NCBI GenBank assembly: GCA_016713135.1
Contig: JADJPR010000023.1
Location: 124,001-188,000 of the forward strand
Length of the DNA stretch: 64,000 bases
Reading direction: 5' to 3'
Source: Rhodanobacteraceae bacterium
GTDB lineage: Bacteria > Pseudomonadota > Gammaproteobacteria > Xanthomonadales > SZUA-5
The position numbers were made by a program, and so were the translations under genes. Under the pieces are notes generated by a model, which did not search any database, was not told the origin of the DNA, and saw nothing but the letters and a program-made list of their open reading frames with translations. Below, piece by piece: positions 18,854 to 27,898 of the stretch (positions are counted from its first letter, which is position 1; every line of letters begins with the position of its first letter).

Positions 18854-21800
18854 ATGAAGCTCAATGTCATCGCACTGCTGGCCACGGCCGCCGTCGCCCT
18901 CTCCGCCCAGCCGCTGCTGGCCGCCGACGAGGAACACCCGGTCGAACGCAACTACACCAAGGCCCCGGACGCGCCGAAGAGCCAGTCCTGGGCGCAGGCG
19001 GACGCCAAGAGCGCCGGCTGCATGAGTTGCCACAACCCGATCGACCAGAAATCGATGCACGCCTCGAATTCGGTAGTGCTCGGATGCGTCGACTGTCATG
19101 GTGGCGACGCCACGGTCATGGGACCCAAGGATGCGCCGGACACGTCGCGCAGGCGCCCGGCCACGGGAACCCGGGCGAGCACGCGGCCAACGAACATGGC
19201 GACGAACACGGCGAGGGCCATGGCGCCGCCGCGCACGCCTACAGCCCGGACTACTTTGGCGCGATGGAACGTGCGCATGTGCTGCCGCGTTATCCCGGCG
19301 CCTGGCACTACCCGCGCTCGTCCAACCCCGAGCGCAGCTACACCCTGCTCAACCGCGAGGCGCCGGAGTTCGTGCGCTTCGTCAACCCCAGCGATCTGCG
19401 CATCGCGCATGAGGCCTGCGGCGCCTGCCACATGCCGATCATCGAAGCCGCCAAGCGCTCGATCATGGCCACCAGCGCGATGCTCTGGGGCGGCGCGGCG
19501 TACAACAACGGCATCCTGCCGTTCAAGCGCTACATCCTCGGTGAGGGCTATCAACGCGATGGCACCGCCGCGATCATCAAGGCGCTGGAGCCGGTCACCC
19601 CGCAGGCGGCCGTCAAGGGCGCGCTGGAACAACTGGTTCCGTTGCCGGCGTGGGAAGTGATTCCCCCGGGCGACATCTTCCGCGTGTTCGAGCGCGGTGG
19701 CCGCAACATCAACACCACCTTCCCCGAGACCGGCCTGCCGAACTCGCTGGGCCAGATCCAGCGCCTGGAAGAACCCGGCCGGCCCGACTTCAAGCAGTCC
19801 AACCGCGGCCCGGGCACTGGCCAGCGCATCGCCGTGCCGGTCATCAACATCCACAAGACCCGTTTGAACGACCCGAACATGTGGTTCATGGGCACCAACG
19901 ACCAGCCGGGCGATTTCCGTCAGTCCGGCTGCTCGGCCTGCCACGTGCCCTACGCCAACGACCGCGATCCGCGCCATTCCGGTCCCTACGCCGCTGCCGG
20001 CCACATGGGCCACAGCCAACAGGCGGACCCGACCATCCCAAAGGACCGTCCGGGCCACCCGCTGAAGCACGCCTTCACCCGCGCGATCCCGACCAGCCAG
20101 TGCATGAACTGCCACATGCACCAGCCGAACATGTTCATCAACACCTTCCTCGGCTACACCATGTGGGACTACGAGTCCGACGCACCCTTCATGTGGCCGG
20201 AGCAGCAGCAGTACCCCTCGCACACCGAGATGCGCAAGGCGCTGGACCGCAACCCCGAGGAAGCAGTGATCCGCGGCAAGTGGGCTGACCTCGAATTCGT
20301 CAAGGAGGTCTCGGCGCTGAACCCGCAGCTCAAGGACACCCAGTTCGCCGACTATCACGGCCACGGCTGGAACTTCCGCGCGATCTTCAAGCGCGATCGC
20401 CAGGGCAATCTGCTCGATGCCGAAGGCGCAAAGGTCTCGGACGACGACCCGAAGAAGTTCGAGAAAGCGGTGCACATGTCGAGCATCCATGTGGACCTCG
20501 GCATGCATTGCGTCGACTGCCACTTCGCCCAGGACATGCACGGCAACGGCCACATCGTCGGCGAGGTCGCCGCCGGGGTGGAGATCCAGTGCAAGGACTG
20601 CCATGGCACGCCGGACCAGTACCCGAACCTGATCACCTCGGGCCCGATGGCCAGCAAGCAGGGCCGCGACCTCTCCAACCTGCGCAATCCGGACGGCCAG
20701 AAGCGCTTCGAGTGGATCGACGGCAAGCTGATCCAGCGCTCGATCATGCAGAGCGGGCTGCAGTGGGAGATGTCGCTGGTCAAGGATGTCTCCGACAAGG
20801 AGAGCCCGGCCTACAACGCGAAGGCCGACCGCGCCCACACCATGAAGGCCGACCCGAAGACCCAGGAGTATGGCCAGCAGGTGCCACCGACCGAGTACGC
20901 GCACGGCGAGGACAAGATGCTGTGCTACAGCTGCCACACCAGCTGGACCACCAGCTGCGGCGGCTGCCATCTGCCGATCCAGGCCAACTGGAAGACCGAG
21001 CGCCACCACTACGAAGGCGGCATCACGCGCAACTACGCCACCTACAACCCGCAGGTCGCGCGCGATGACGTGTTCATGCTGGCCAAGCACGGCGAGGTCA
21101 AGGACTACAAGTACGCGCCGATGCGTTCCTCCAGCGCGCTGATCCTGTCGTCCACCAACTCGAATCGCGAGCGGATCTACATCCAGCAGCCGCCGATCGC
21201 CGCTTCCGGCTACAGCTCGCAGGCGCTGGCGCCGCACTACCCGCACACCGAGCGCCGCACCGAGACCAAGACCTGCACCGACTGCCACCTGTCGCAGGAA
21301 GGCGACAACAACGCGATCATGGCGCAGCTGCTGGGCCAGGGCACCAAGTTCATGGACTTCCTCGGCTTCAATGCCTGGGTCGGCGGCGAAGGCGAGATCA
21401 GTGCCGTGCGCGTCACCGAATGGGAAGAGCCGCAGGCGGTGGTCGGCAGCTACCTGCACCGCTACGCTTACCCCGACTGGTACAAGAAACACGAGGACAA
21501 CGGCCGCCAACTGGAAGAGGCCTACGAGCACAAGGCAGGCGTTGCCAACTGCATCCAGTTGCGCGGCGAATACGTCTATGTCGCCGAAGGCAGCAAGGGC
21601 TTCCGCGTCTACGATGCCGCGTCGATCGCCAACAAGGGCGTGAGCCAGCGGATCATCACCGCGCCGTTCTCGCCGCTGGGGCATGACACCCACATCGACA
21701 CGAAGAACGCCACCTGCGTGGTGCTGGCCACCACCCAGCCGGTGCAGCCCTCGCGCAACGAGGGCGATCTGATGCGCAAGGTCAACCTGGAACAGCCGGC

Positions 21801-22777
21801 GCATCCGATCTACCGCTATGCCTTCGTCACCGATGCCGAGGAAGGCTTGATCCTGGTCGATATCGACTCGCTGTACGACGGCGAGCCGCGCGACAACTTC
21901 CTCACCCGCGCGCTGACCTGGAACGAGAACGGCGTGCTCGACCGGCGTGCGCCATCTGACCATCGCCGGCTACTGGTTCTACTTCGCGACGCCGAAGGGC
22001 ATCGTCGTGCTCAACATGAACGACCCGATGAAGCCGCAGTACGTGCGCACCGTGGAGATACCGGACGTCCGCGGCAGCCAGCAGCAGTTCCGCTACCTGT
22101 TCGTCACCACCGGCCGTGGCCTGGAAGTGGTCGACATCACGCACCCGGACAAGGCTTATGTGGTGGCCGACGCCTACGTCCCGATCCGCGATGCGCACAA
22201 GCTGCACGTCGCGCGCACCTACGCCTACGTCGCCGCCGGCGGCGAGGGCCTGGTGATCGTCGACGTCACCAAGCCGACCCAGCCGAAGCTGTACCAGCGC
22301 TTCGACGGTGGCGGCGCAATCAGCGATTCGCGCGACGTGACTGTGGCCTCGACCAATGCCTCGCTGTACGCCTACATCGCCGACGGCAAGAACGGCTTGC
22401 ACGTGGTGCAGCTGACCGGCCCGGACATCCAGCCGAAGTTCTACGGCTACAGCCCGGAGCCGAAGCCCAAGCTGATCGCCAGCCATGCCACCGGCAAGCC
22501 GGCGCTGTCGCTGTCGCGCGCACTCGAACGCGACCGCGCGGTCGATGAGACCGGCGGCCAGATCGCGGTGCTCGGCCGCGTCGGCTCGCGCCCGCTGAAC
22601 GAGGCCGAGCAGCGCGCCTTCTTCCTCGACGAAACCGGCAATCCGTGGTTCGTCAGCGACAAGGTCGAAGGCCCGCGCGGCATCACCTCGCCGGTGATGC
22701 CGTACAAGAACAACCGCACGCTGGAGCAACAGGGCCTCAAGGCGCCGCTCAGGAATCCGAGCGACACACCGCACTGA
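18854..22777 (+). CDS. Decahaem c-type cytochrome fused to an LVIVD-type propeller (two apparent frameshifts)
   Basis: Start ATG 18854 gives a signal peptide (MKLNVIALLATAAVALSAQP). Ten CXXCH haem-attachment motifs follow: CMSCH, CVDCH, CGACH, CSACH, CMNCH, CVDCH, CKDCH, CYSCH, CGGCH and CTDCH, spread from about 19019 to 21290. The last ~420 residues hold repeats of the LVIVD kind (ANCIQLRGEYVYVAEGSKG; EEGLILVDIDS; GRGLEVVDITHPDKAYVVAD; GEGLVIVDVTKPTQPKLYQ), a predicted beta-propeller. The frame shifts near 19137 (one base short; reading GAT GCG CCC GGA CAC would restore it) and near 21943 (one base extra or two short). No stop interrupts the restored protein of about 1307 residues. It is the last gene of the lipoprotein-barrel operon and is followed by a strong terminator. 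Its likely job is electron transfer in the periplasm or at the cell surface. The frameshifts may be sequencing errors or recent mutations. Confidence 0.82.
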
Positions 22778-22785
22778 GGCGCAAT

Positions 22786-22815
22786 GCGGCCGCCGGGCTC
22801 CGGTCCGGCGGCCGC
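22786..22815 (+). terminator. Rho-independent-type terminator of the cytochrome operon
   Basis: An 11-base perfect GC stem, GCGGCCGCCGG (22786-22796) with CCGGCGGCCGC (22805-22815), has an 8-base loop. It starts 8 bases after the cytochrome stop and is followed by GTTCTTCCTT. Confidence 0.75.
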
Positions 22816-22842
22816 GTTCTTCCTTGGCATTTCCAGCCGAAG

Positions 22843-22965
22843 TTGTTGTCCGCAAAGGACGCAAAGATCGCAAAGGAAAGCGCAGCGACAGCGGGCGCCG
22901 CCATGGGGACTGGCTGGCATGCCGACGGGTGATTTCTGCGCCTTTGCGTCCTTTGCGGACAACAA
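22843..22965. repeat. Long inverted repeat with 24-base arms
   Basis: TTGTTGTCCGCAAAGGACGC (first 20 bases of the arm, 22843-22866) recurs in reverse complement at 22942-22965, enclosing about 75 bases. Similar CTTTGCGTCC sequence occurs near 8650, so this is a dispersed intergenic repeat family. The right arm runs almost to the DUF423 gene. Confidence 0.65.
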
Positions 22966-23033
22966 TGACGCTCCGACAGCAGGCGGACGTCGCATTCACG
23001 GAAGCGCATGCCCCCGGCCCGATCGATACGGCG

Positions 23034-23441
23034 ATGCAGAAACAACAGCCCAGGGTCTTCGTCGCCATCGCGGCGCTCTACGGCGCACTCGCCGTGGCAC
23101 TCGCGGCCGCAGGCGCCCATGCCTTCGCCGACCTCCTCGTCGGCAGGGCTGCACTACGTTTCGACACCGCCCTCAGGCTGCACCTGGTGCACGCCCCTGC
23201 CCTGCTCGCACTGGCCAGCGCGCACGCACTCCTGCGCCCGCGCTGGTGGCTGGCTGCCGCCTCGCTGATGGCGGCCGGCACCCTGGTGTTCTGCGGCGGG
23301 CTTTACCTCGCCGCGCTGGGCATCACCGAGGCGCTGATCCCGATCGTGCCGATGGGTGGATCGGCACTGATCCTCGCCTGGCTGGTGCTGGCGGTGGCGG
23401 CGGTCATCGGCCCCCGAAACCGGGGCGAAGAGCCGGCGTAG
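23034..23441 (+). CDS. DUF423 (YgdD-like) small membrane protein
   Basis: A 135-residue inner-membrane protein with four hydrophobic helices: FVAIAALYGALAVALAAAGA, LHLVHAPALLALASAHALL, LAAASLMAAGTLVFCGGLYL and LIPIVPMGGSALILAWLVLA. GAHAF after the first helix and the closing P-(M/L)-GG-x-A-x-I-x-x-W-L are characteristic of DUF423/YgdD. The function is unknown. The open frame extends upstream to about 22824, but that part is the intergenic repeat, so the ATG at 23034, directly before MQKQQPRVF, is preferred. It converges on the truncated haemoglobin gene. Confidence 0.85.
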   Translation: MQKQQPRVFVAIAALYGALAVALAAAGAHAFADLLVGRAALRFDTALRLHLVHAPALLALASAHALLRPRWWLAAASLMAAGTLVFCGGLYLAALGITEALIPIVPMGGSALILAWLVLAVAAVIGPRNRGEEPA

Positions 23442-23513
23442 GCCGGTGTATCGCGCCAGCGATTCACCGGCAAAGAGCGCCGGGGAGCCGCTTTGCGCAA
23501 CCCCGGCCTACGC
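23436..23513. repeat. Extragenic palindrome between convergent genes
   Basis: GCGTAGGCCGG (23436-23446) and CCGGCCTACGC (23503-23513) are perfect inverted arms around further hairpin-forming sequence (GGTGTATCGCGCC...GATTCACCGG). It lies between the stops of two converging genes and could act as a bidirectional terminator. Confidence 0.6.
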
Positions 23514-23537
23514 AAGTCCGCAGCGGAAAACCGGCCC

Positions 23538-24005
23538 TCAGCGATTGATCACTTCGCGATGCATCGGCGCCAGCTTCGCCAGCAGCTGGTTCTGCGCGCG
23601 GGTCGGGATGCCGCGGCGGTCCATCGCGATCTGCAGGTCTTCGACCAGAATGTTGAAGTCCGCGTGGGTGACTTCGATCCCGGCGTGTGCCTCGACCATG
23701 TCCATGCCGGTGTATTCGCAGTCGCCACCGAGGATCACACAGAACTGCTCGACCAGTTTGTCCTTCACCCGCTGCTGGTCCACCTGCTCGAAAAACACCG
23801 CCATGCGCGGATCGTCGAGCAGGATCAACATGAAATCGTCCATCAGCGCGGTCAGTCCCGGCTTGCCGCCGAATTCGTCGAGCACGTCGCGCAGTTCTGG
23901 GTGCGCGGGCGCGGGGTTCGGAACCGTCGCGGCCGGCTCGGCCCGCGCGGTCATCGCCGTGGCCAGCAGCAGGAGCAGCGTGGCAGTGTGCAGTCGCATC
24001 TTCAT
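23538..24005 (-). CDS. Exported group 1 truncated haemoglobin
   Basis: A 155-residue protein with a clear signal peptide (MKMRLHTATLLLLLATAMTA RA) ahead of a group 1 truncated globin. Family features are visible: FGGKPGLTALMDDFMLILLD (helices A/B), AVFFEQVDQQRVKDKLVEQF, a CEYTGMDM turn, then AHAGIEVTHADFNILVEDL containing the proximal His, and a C-terminal helix. Truncated globins bind haem and handle O2 or NO, usually in the cytoplasm; export to the periplasm is less common. GAGGAG precedes the ATG. It is the last gene of the minus-strand group (27743 to 23538), 5 bases after the DUF3034 stop, so it is surely cotranscribed with it. Confidence 0.9.
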   Translation of the reverse strand: MKMRLHTATLLLLLATAMTARAEPAATVPNPAPAHPELRDVLDEFGGKPGLTALMDDFMLILLDDPRMAVFFEQVDQQRVKDKLVEQFCVILGGDCEYTGMDMVEAHAGIEVTHADFNILVEDLQIAMDRRGIPTRAQNQLLAKLAPMHREVINR

Positions 24006-24010
24006 TCTCC

Positions 24011-24888
24011 TCAGAATCCCACCTGGACAGACAAATAGGTGCCGCTCTGCTCCGCGAGCACCACGTTGCCGAGATCGACATAGGCCAGCGTGACCGACAC
24101 ATGGCGGTTGGGCGCCCAGGCCAGGAACACATCCCACCAGGCGTCCTCGGCGGCAATCGACAACTGGTCCGGCTTGCTGCGGTATTCGGCGCCGAGCGCC
24201 AACTGGCGCGTCAGAAGGTAGGCCGCCGAGGCCTCCCATTGCAGGCTGCCGGAGCCGCGGTCGCCGCCGAAGCCGAGGATCCCGAGCTGGTTCGCCTCGG
24301 TGTAGCGCAGCGTGCCGTTGAGCAGCAGGCTCTGGGCCAGGAACAGCTTGGTCGCCGACAGGTAGACGTCGGTGCCGCTGTCGTCCTCGGCGCCAACCGC
24401 GCGCACCACATCGCCTTGGCGGTTGCGCTTGTGTTGCACGCCCAGCGCGATCTGCGGCAACCAGGAGTCCTGCTCCAGCACCGCATCGCCAGCGATGCGC
24501 AGCTTGGCTCCGATGACGTCCTGCTCGAATTCGAAGCCGCGCCCGAGTCCGAGCAGCGCACCCACGCCCTCGGTATCGAACACCTGGCGCGCATAGCTCA
24601 GCTCGACACGATCGTTGTAGCCAACGACCACGCCCCAGACGCCGAGGTTGTAGTCGTCGACGTCGACCCGGGTGTAAGTCGCGTTGGCACCGAATTGGCC
24701 ACGTGCGCCATAGCCACCGATCAGCGCCCAAGGCGTCAGGCCGCCGCCAGCCGCACCTTCCACCTGAGTCACGCCGCCGGTCAGCAACAGCTTGCCGCCG
24801 GTGGCCGACTGCGCCAGCAGCGGGACAGGCGAGGCCGCCACCAGGGCCAGGGCCAGGCAAGCGGAATGCCGAGGGAAAACTGGTTCAT
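24011..24888 (-). CDS. DUF3034 outer-membrane-like protein (frameshift in signal peptide)
   Basis: The body, about 275 residues in one frame, is a beta-rich exported protein: GGKLLLTGGVTQVEGAAGGG, then LTPWALIGGYG, repeated strands such as VELSYARQVFDTEG, and a C-terminal barrel-like strand ending in Phe (GTYLSVQVGF). This is the DUF3034 family, whose function is not established. The natural start, ATG 24888 with CCGGAG about 8 bases before it, reads MNQFSLGIPLA and then falls out of frame. One G missing from the CCAGGG repeats at about 24856 would restore a normal signal peptide (LALALALVAASPVPLLAQ). Without repair, only a poor GTG at 24841 remains. It is cotranscribed with the haemoglobin. 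Confidence 0.78.
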
Positions 24889-24905
24889 CGAAGTGCTCCG
24901 GGGAG

Positions 24906-25922
24906 TCAGGATGTATGGGACTGGCGCGCGCCGACGCGCGCCATCAGGGCGTCGAAGGCCGCCGCAAAGCGCCGCGCGTGCCGCCACGCCAGAGCGGTGC
25001 GCGCAGATGGAAATCGCCGCCAGCAGCGCGCTCCAGCAGTCCGCAGGCGCTGTCGATTGGGTGCAGCAACGCGCGCCAGGCAACCACCGAGCAGCAGCAG
25101 CCAGACGCCGCACCACGTGACCGGGCAAGGGCCAGAATGGGCGTGGTCAGGTGGGCGGTCTCGCTGTCCGAAAGCTGTGCATGGAGAGCAACCGGCGCAT
25201 CGCTGCCGAACAGCGGCAGGCGCAGCCCTGGGCCCCGGTCCGCCGACGCATCCTGCCGATCGCCGTCGGCCGGAGCGCCTGCCTGCGCCAGCGTGCGCTC
25301 ATCGCGATCGCGCAGCACCAGCTTCACCGGCGCCAGCGCTGCCAGGCGCTGCAGCCAGGCCTCGTCGAGCGGTCGCGCGGCGTACAGCCAGGCTTCGATG
25401 GTCCCGCCGCGCATCAATGGAAGGATCACGCCCAGGTAGGCACGGCCCTCTTCGCGGACCACCCCGCGGACCAGCGCGTGCTCCTGTTGCGCACGCTGGA
25501 ACAAGGCATGCCCCGACGGCAGCCCGCCGCTGTCCAGCCAGGGCCGGGCACCGACGACCCAGCGACCGCCGATGTCGATGATCCCGGCGATGCCCAGGCC
25601 GGTCTGCGCACGCCGCTCTTCGAGCAGATCGGCGATCGACGCGGTGTCCACCGGCTGCCCGCCGCTGGCCAGCGCCAGCGCATCCGCGATATAGGCGATC
25701 GATGCATTGTCGCTGGCGATCCATGCCGCGCGCGTTTCGAGATCGGCCGCCAGCGTCGACTCGACCTCGGCCTGTGCGGCCAGAAGCTGGCGGATCGCGA
25801 CGCTTGATCGCGGCCGTTCGGCCTCGCCCTGCAGCCACAGGCCAGAGACCGACGCCGCTGGCGGCGATCAGCAGCAGACCAAGGAGCGCAGCCAGCAGCC
25901 ATCGGGTCCGCAGGCGGTTCAT
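24906..25922 (-). pseudogene. Cache/HAMP sensor-like membrane protein with several frameshifts
   Basis: Starts at ATG 25922 with a first membrane helix (TRWLLAALLGLLLIAASG). The periplasmic part resembles a cache-type sensor (VESTLAADLETRAAWIASDN; VDTASIADLLEERRAQTGLG; IIDIGGRWVVGARPWLDSGG; VVREEGRAYLGVILPLMRGG). A second helix (VWLLLLGGCLA, out of frame) leads to a HAMP-like end (LLHPIDSACGLLERAAGGDF). At least four shifts are needed: near 25845, two around 25085-25130 and near 24965, after which AAAFDALMARVGARQSHTS closes the protein at 24906. No kinase, GGDEF or methyl-accepting domain follows, so even when intact it would be sensor plus HAMP only. As given it cannot be translated whole. 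Confidence 0.65.
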
Positions 25923-25963
25923 GGGCGGCGCCCTGCGCGGGCTTGCTGAGGTCGATGCGGCGA

Positions 25964-26574
25964 TCAAGTGGTAGTGCCCGATGGCGGGGTGACCAGCGTC
26001 TGCACGCCGGCGCGTGGATGCCAGAAATGCAGCTCGCCGCGGCCGGGCGGCAGTTCGACGAGGCGGTAACGCCCGTCGGTTCCCGGTCGCGTGTGGTGGA
26101 CCGTTGGCAGCACCAGGATCTGTGCCTGCATCACGTGATGCACATTGCAGTTCACGACCACCAGGCCCGGTTGGTCGAACACCCGCTCGCGGCTCTCGCC
26201 CTCCCCGTAGAAGGGTGTTGGTGTTGGTGTTGGTGTTGGTGTTGGTGTTGGTGTTGGTGTTGGTGTTGGTGTTGGTGTTGGTGTTGGTGTTGGTGTTGGT
26301 GTTGGTGTTGGTGTTGGTGCGGGAGCTGGAGCTGGTGCGGGTGCGGGTGCTGGCGCTGATGCGGGAGCTGGCGCTGGAGCCGGTGCGGGAGCTGGCGCTG
26401 GCGCTGGCGCGACCTTGCCGCGGGCATCTCGGGGACTGCGGGCGCTGCCGGTTCTGGGCTGGCCGGTACGGGCGAAGCGGCGGGCTCTGGCGCCTGCGGC
26501 GTCGCGGGCCCGCGCTGCGGGGTCTGGGCGCAGGCGCCGAGCAACAGCGCAAGCAGGGCGATCGTCAGTCTCAT
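25964..26574 (-). CDS. Proline-rich lipoprotein with a C-terminal beta domain (frameshifted)
   Basis: The N-terminus from ATG 26574 has a lipobox (MRLTIALLALLLGACAQTPQ). A Pro/Ala-rich stretch is followed by long (AP)n and (TP)n runs encoded by a hexanucleotide array. The C-terminal domain reads FDQPGLVVVNCNVHHVMQAQ, then LPTVHHTRPGTDGRYRLVEL and PPGRGELHFWHPRAG. It resembles the latter half of the 'methylamine utilization protein' family, which has a cupredoxin-like C-N-x-H-x-x-M site. N- and C-terminal parts are in different frames; a single missing base between about 26405 and 26440 would join them. The first half of the usual family domain is absent and seems replaced by the repeat. It lies in the sigma/anti-sigma operon. 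Confidence 0.6.
26214..26315. repeat. Hexanucleotide microsatellite, 17 perfect GGTGTT units
   Basis: Seventeen uninterrupted copies of GGTGTT span 102 bases, followed to about 26410 by degenerate GG(T/A/C)GC(T/G) units. On the minus strand it encodes (Thr-Pro)n in the frame of the C-terminal domain; other frames give (His-Gln)n or (Asn-Thr)n. Copy-number change would alter linker length but not reading frame. Confidence 0.95.
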
Positions 26575-26650
26575 GGCAGCATCCATCCGGCCCCATGCCG
26601 GTCGATGCCGCCTTACGTTTCCAATGCAGGAAACGGATGCAGCTGTGGGG

Positions 26651-27112
26651 TCAGCGCGCGCGCAAGTAGTGTTCGACTGACTGCGAGCGGATCAGCAGCA
26701 GTGCGCCACGCGGCGCGGACAACGGCGAATGACGGCTGCCGGGCAGCGCGTGCAGGTAATCGCCGACACCATACTCGATCCCGTCCTGGATGATCGAACC
26801 CTCCAGCACCAGGCATTCCTCATCGTCCTGGTGCGCGTGCGGCGGGATCACCGCGCCCACATCCAGCCGCCACAGGGTGGTCTCGTTGCCGCGCCCGGTA
26901 TCCACGCGCAGGCGCTTGATCGAGATGCCCGCGGCCAGCGGCAGCCACTGTCCGGCATCCGCGCGCACCACCTGGATCCCGGCGGCGCGTTCGAGAATGC
27001 GCGTGCGCAGACGCTCGCGCAGTCCGTCAGCCAGCGGGAGCGGTTTCAGGGCGCTCCCGAGCAATCCGATGTCCCCGGGCTCCAGCGCCAGCTCGCGCGC
27101 CTCGTCAACCAT
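26651..27112 (-). CDS. ChrR-like cupin, probable anti-sigma factor
   Basis: A 153-residue cytoplasmic protein with a ChrR-type cupin domain. The metal-site pattern is PPHAHQDDEECLVLEGSI, with His-x-His and Glu, then LHALPGSRHSPL with the last His. The N-terminal zinc-binding domain of classic ChrR (H-x3-C-x2-C) is missing; instead there is a short helical lead (RELALEPGDIGLLGSALKPL). Overlap with the upstream ECF sigma gene is 8 bases (27105-27112), strong evidence for pairing. In Rhodobacter, RpoE-ChrR senses singlet oxygen or organic peroxides through the cupin; a comparable redox signal is plausible here but inferred. Whether a cupin-only protein can hold the sigma factor is unclear. Confidence 0.82.
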   Translation of the reverse strand: MVDEARELALEPGDIGLLGSALKPLPLADGLRERLRTRILERAAGIQVVRADAGQWLPLAAGISIKRLRVDTGRGNETTLWRLDVGAVIPPHAHQDDEECLVLEGSIIQDGIEYGVGDYLHALPGSRHSPLSAPRGALLLIRSQSVEHYLRAR

Positions 27113-27743
27113 GTTCCTGCACTCCCACCAGTTTCATCTTCAGACTTGCCATGCCACGCCGGATATGCGACTTGATGGTTCCCAGCGGCATGCCGGTGCG
27201 CTCGGCAATATCGCCGTGACTCGCCCCCTCGAAGAAGGCCATCAGGATCAGCCGGCGCTGCTCGGCACTCAACTCCGCCAGCGCGCTGCGCACCCGGTGT
27301 CCGTCGACAAAGGCCTCGAGGTCGGTCGCATTCCCGCCATCTTCACGATCTTCATACGCCGCCTCGGCGGCACCTGGATGCAGCGCGTCGAGCGATTGCA
27401 TCGGCTTGGCCCGGCGCCGACGATCGCTGGCGCGGCTCCAGGCCAGCATCGACAGCCACGCCATCACGCTGCCGCGCGAGGGATCGAAGTCGGCGACGTG
27501 CTCCCAGGCGTACTGGTAGGTGTCCGCCAGCACTTCCTCGACGTCGCGCGGGTCGCCGCAGACGCGCGCCGCCACGGCGTGCAGACGATCGACCGAATGG
27601 CTGTAGAGCTGGTCCAGCGCCCGGACCTCGCGACGGCGCATGCCGTCCAGGCAGCCAAGCAGGCGTTCGTCCGCCTCCTTGTCCACGCCCCAGGCCGGGT
27701 TTCGTCCCATGTCCAAGGTCGGGTTCAGCGTTTCGGTAGCCAT
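27105..27743 (-). CDS. ECF-type RNA polymerase sigma factor (RpoE/ECF11-like)
   Basis: A 212-residue sigma factor from ATG 27743 (MATETLNPTLDMGRN). Region 2 is VRALDQLYSHSVDRLHAVAA, then EEVLADTYQYAWEHVADFDP and RGSVMAWLSMLAWSRASDRR. Region 4 is LSAEQRRLILMAFFEGASHG, then DIAERTGMPLGTIKSHIRRG MASLK. The frame stays open to 27848, but those extra residues are atypical. It heads a minus-strand group of six genes ending with the truncated haemoglobin, and it overlaps the cupin anti-sigma. It probably drives its own operon and perhaps the facing cytochrome operon. Confidence 0.9.
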   Translation of the reverse strand: MATETLNPTLDMGRNPAWGVDKEADERLLGCLDGMRRREVRALDQLYSHSVDRLHAVAARVCGDPRDVEEVLADTYQYAWEHVADFDPSRGSVMAWLSMLAWSRASDRRRRAKPMQSLDALHPGAAEAAYEDREDGGNATDLEAFVDGHRVRSALAELSAEQRRLILMAFFEGASHGDIAERTGMPLGTIKSHIRRGMASLKMKLVGVQEHG

Positions 27744-27898
27744 CCCTGTCGGTACGATCAGATTGCGGCCGATGCAGGATAGCGCCTCGCCGGGCCAACG
27801 CGGGCGAAACACGGGCGGCTGCGGCAGCGCAGGTCGACCGCCGCGCAATCAAGGCTCCGATCGCCGATCATCGCCCGCCCTGGAAGAGATGCCTGCCC

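Noticed and set aside
22824..23033. Longer N-terminus for the DUF423 protein
   Set aside because: The extension is translated from the inverted repeat at 22843-22965 and would put about 70 polar residues before helix 1.
26214..26315. Possible CRISPR array
   Set aside because: The units are six bases with no spacers; it is a microsatellite inside a coding sequence.
26214..26315. Phase-variable on/off switch by repeat slippage
   Set aside because: The unit length is a multiple of three, so copy-number change cannot alter the frame; only linker length would vary.
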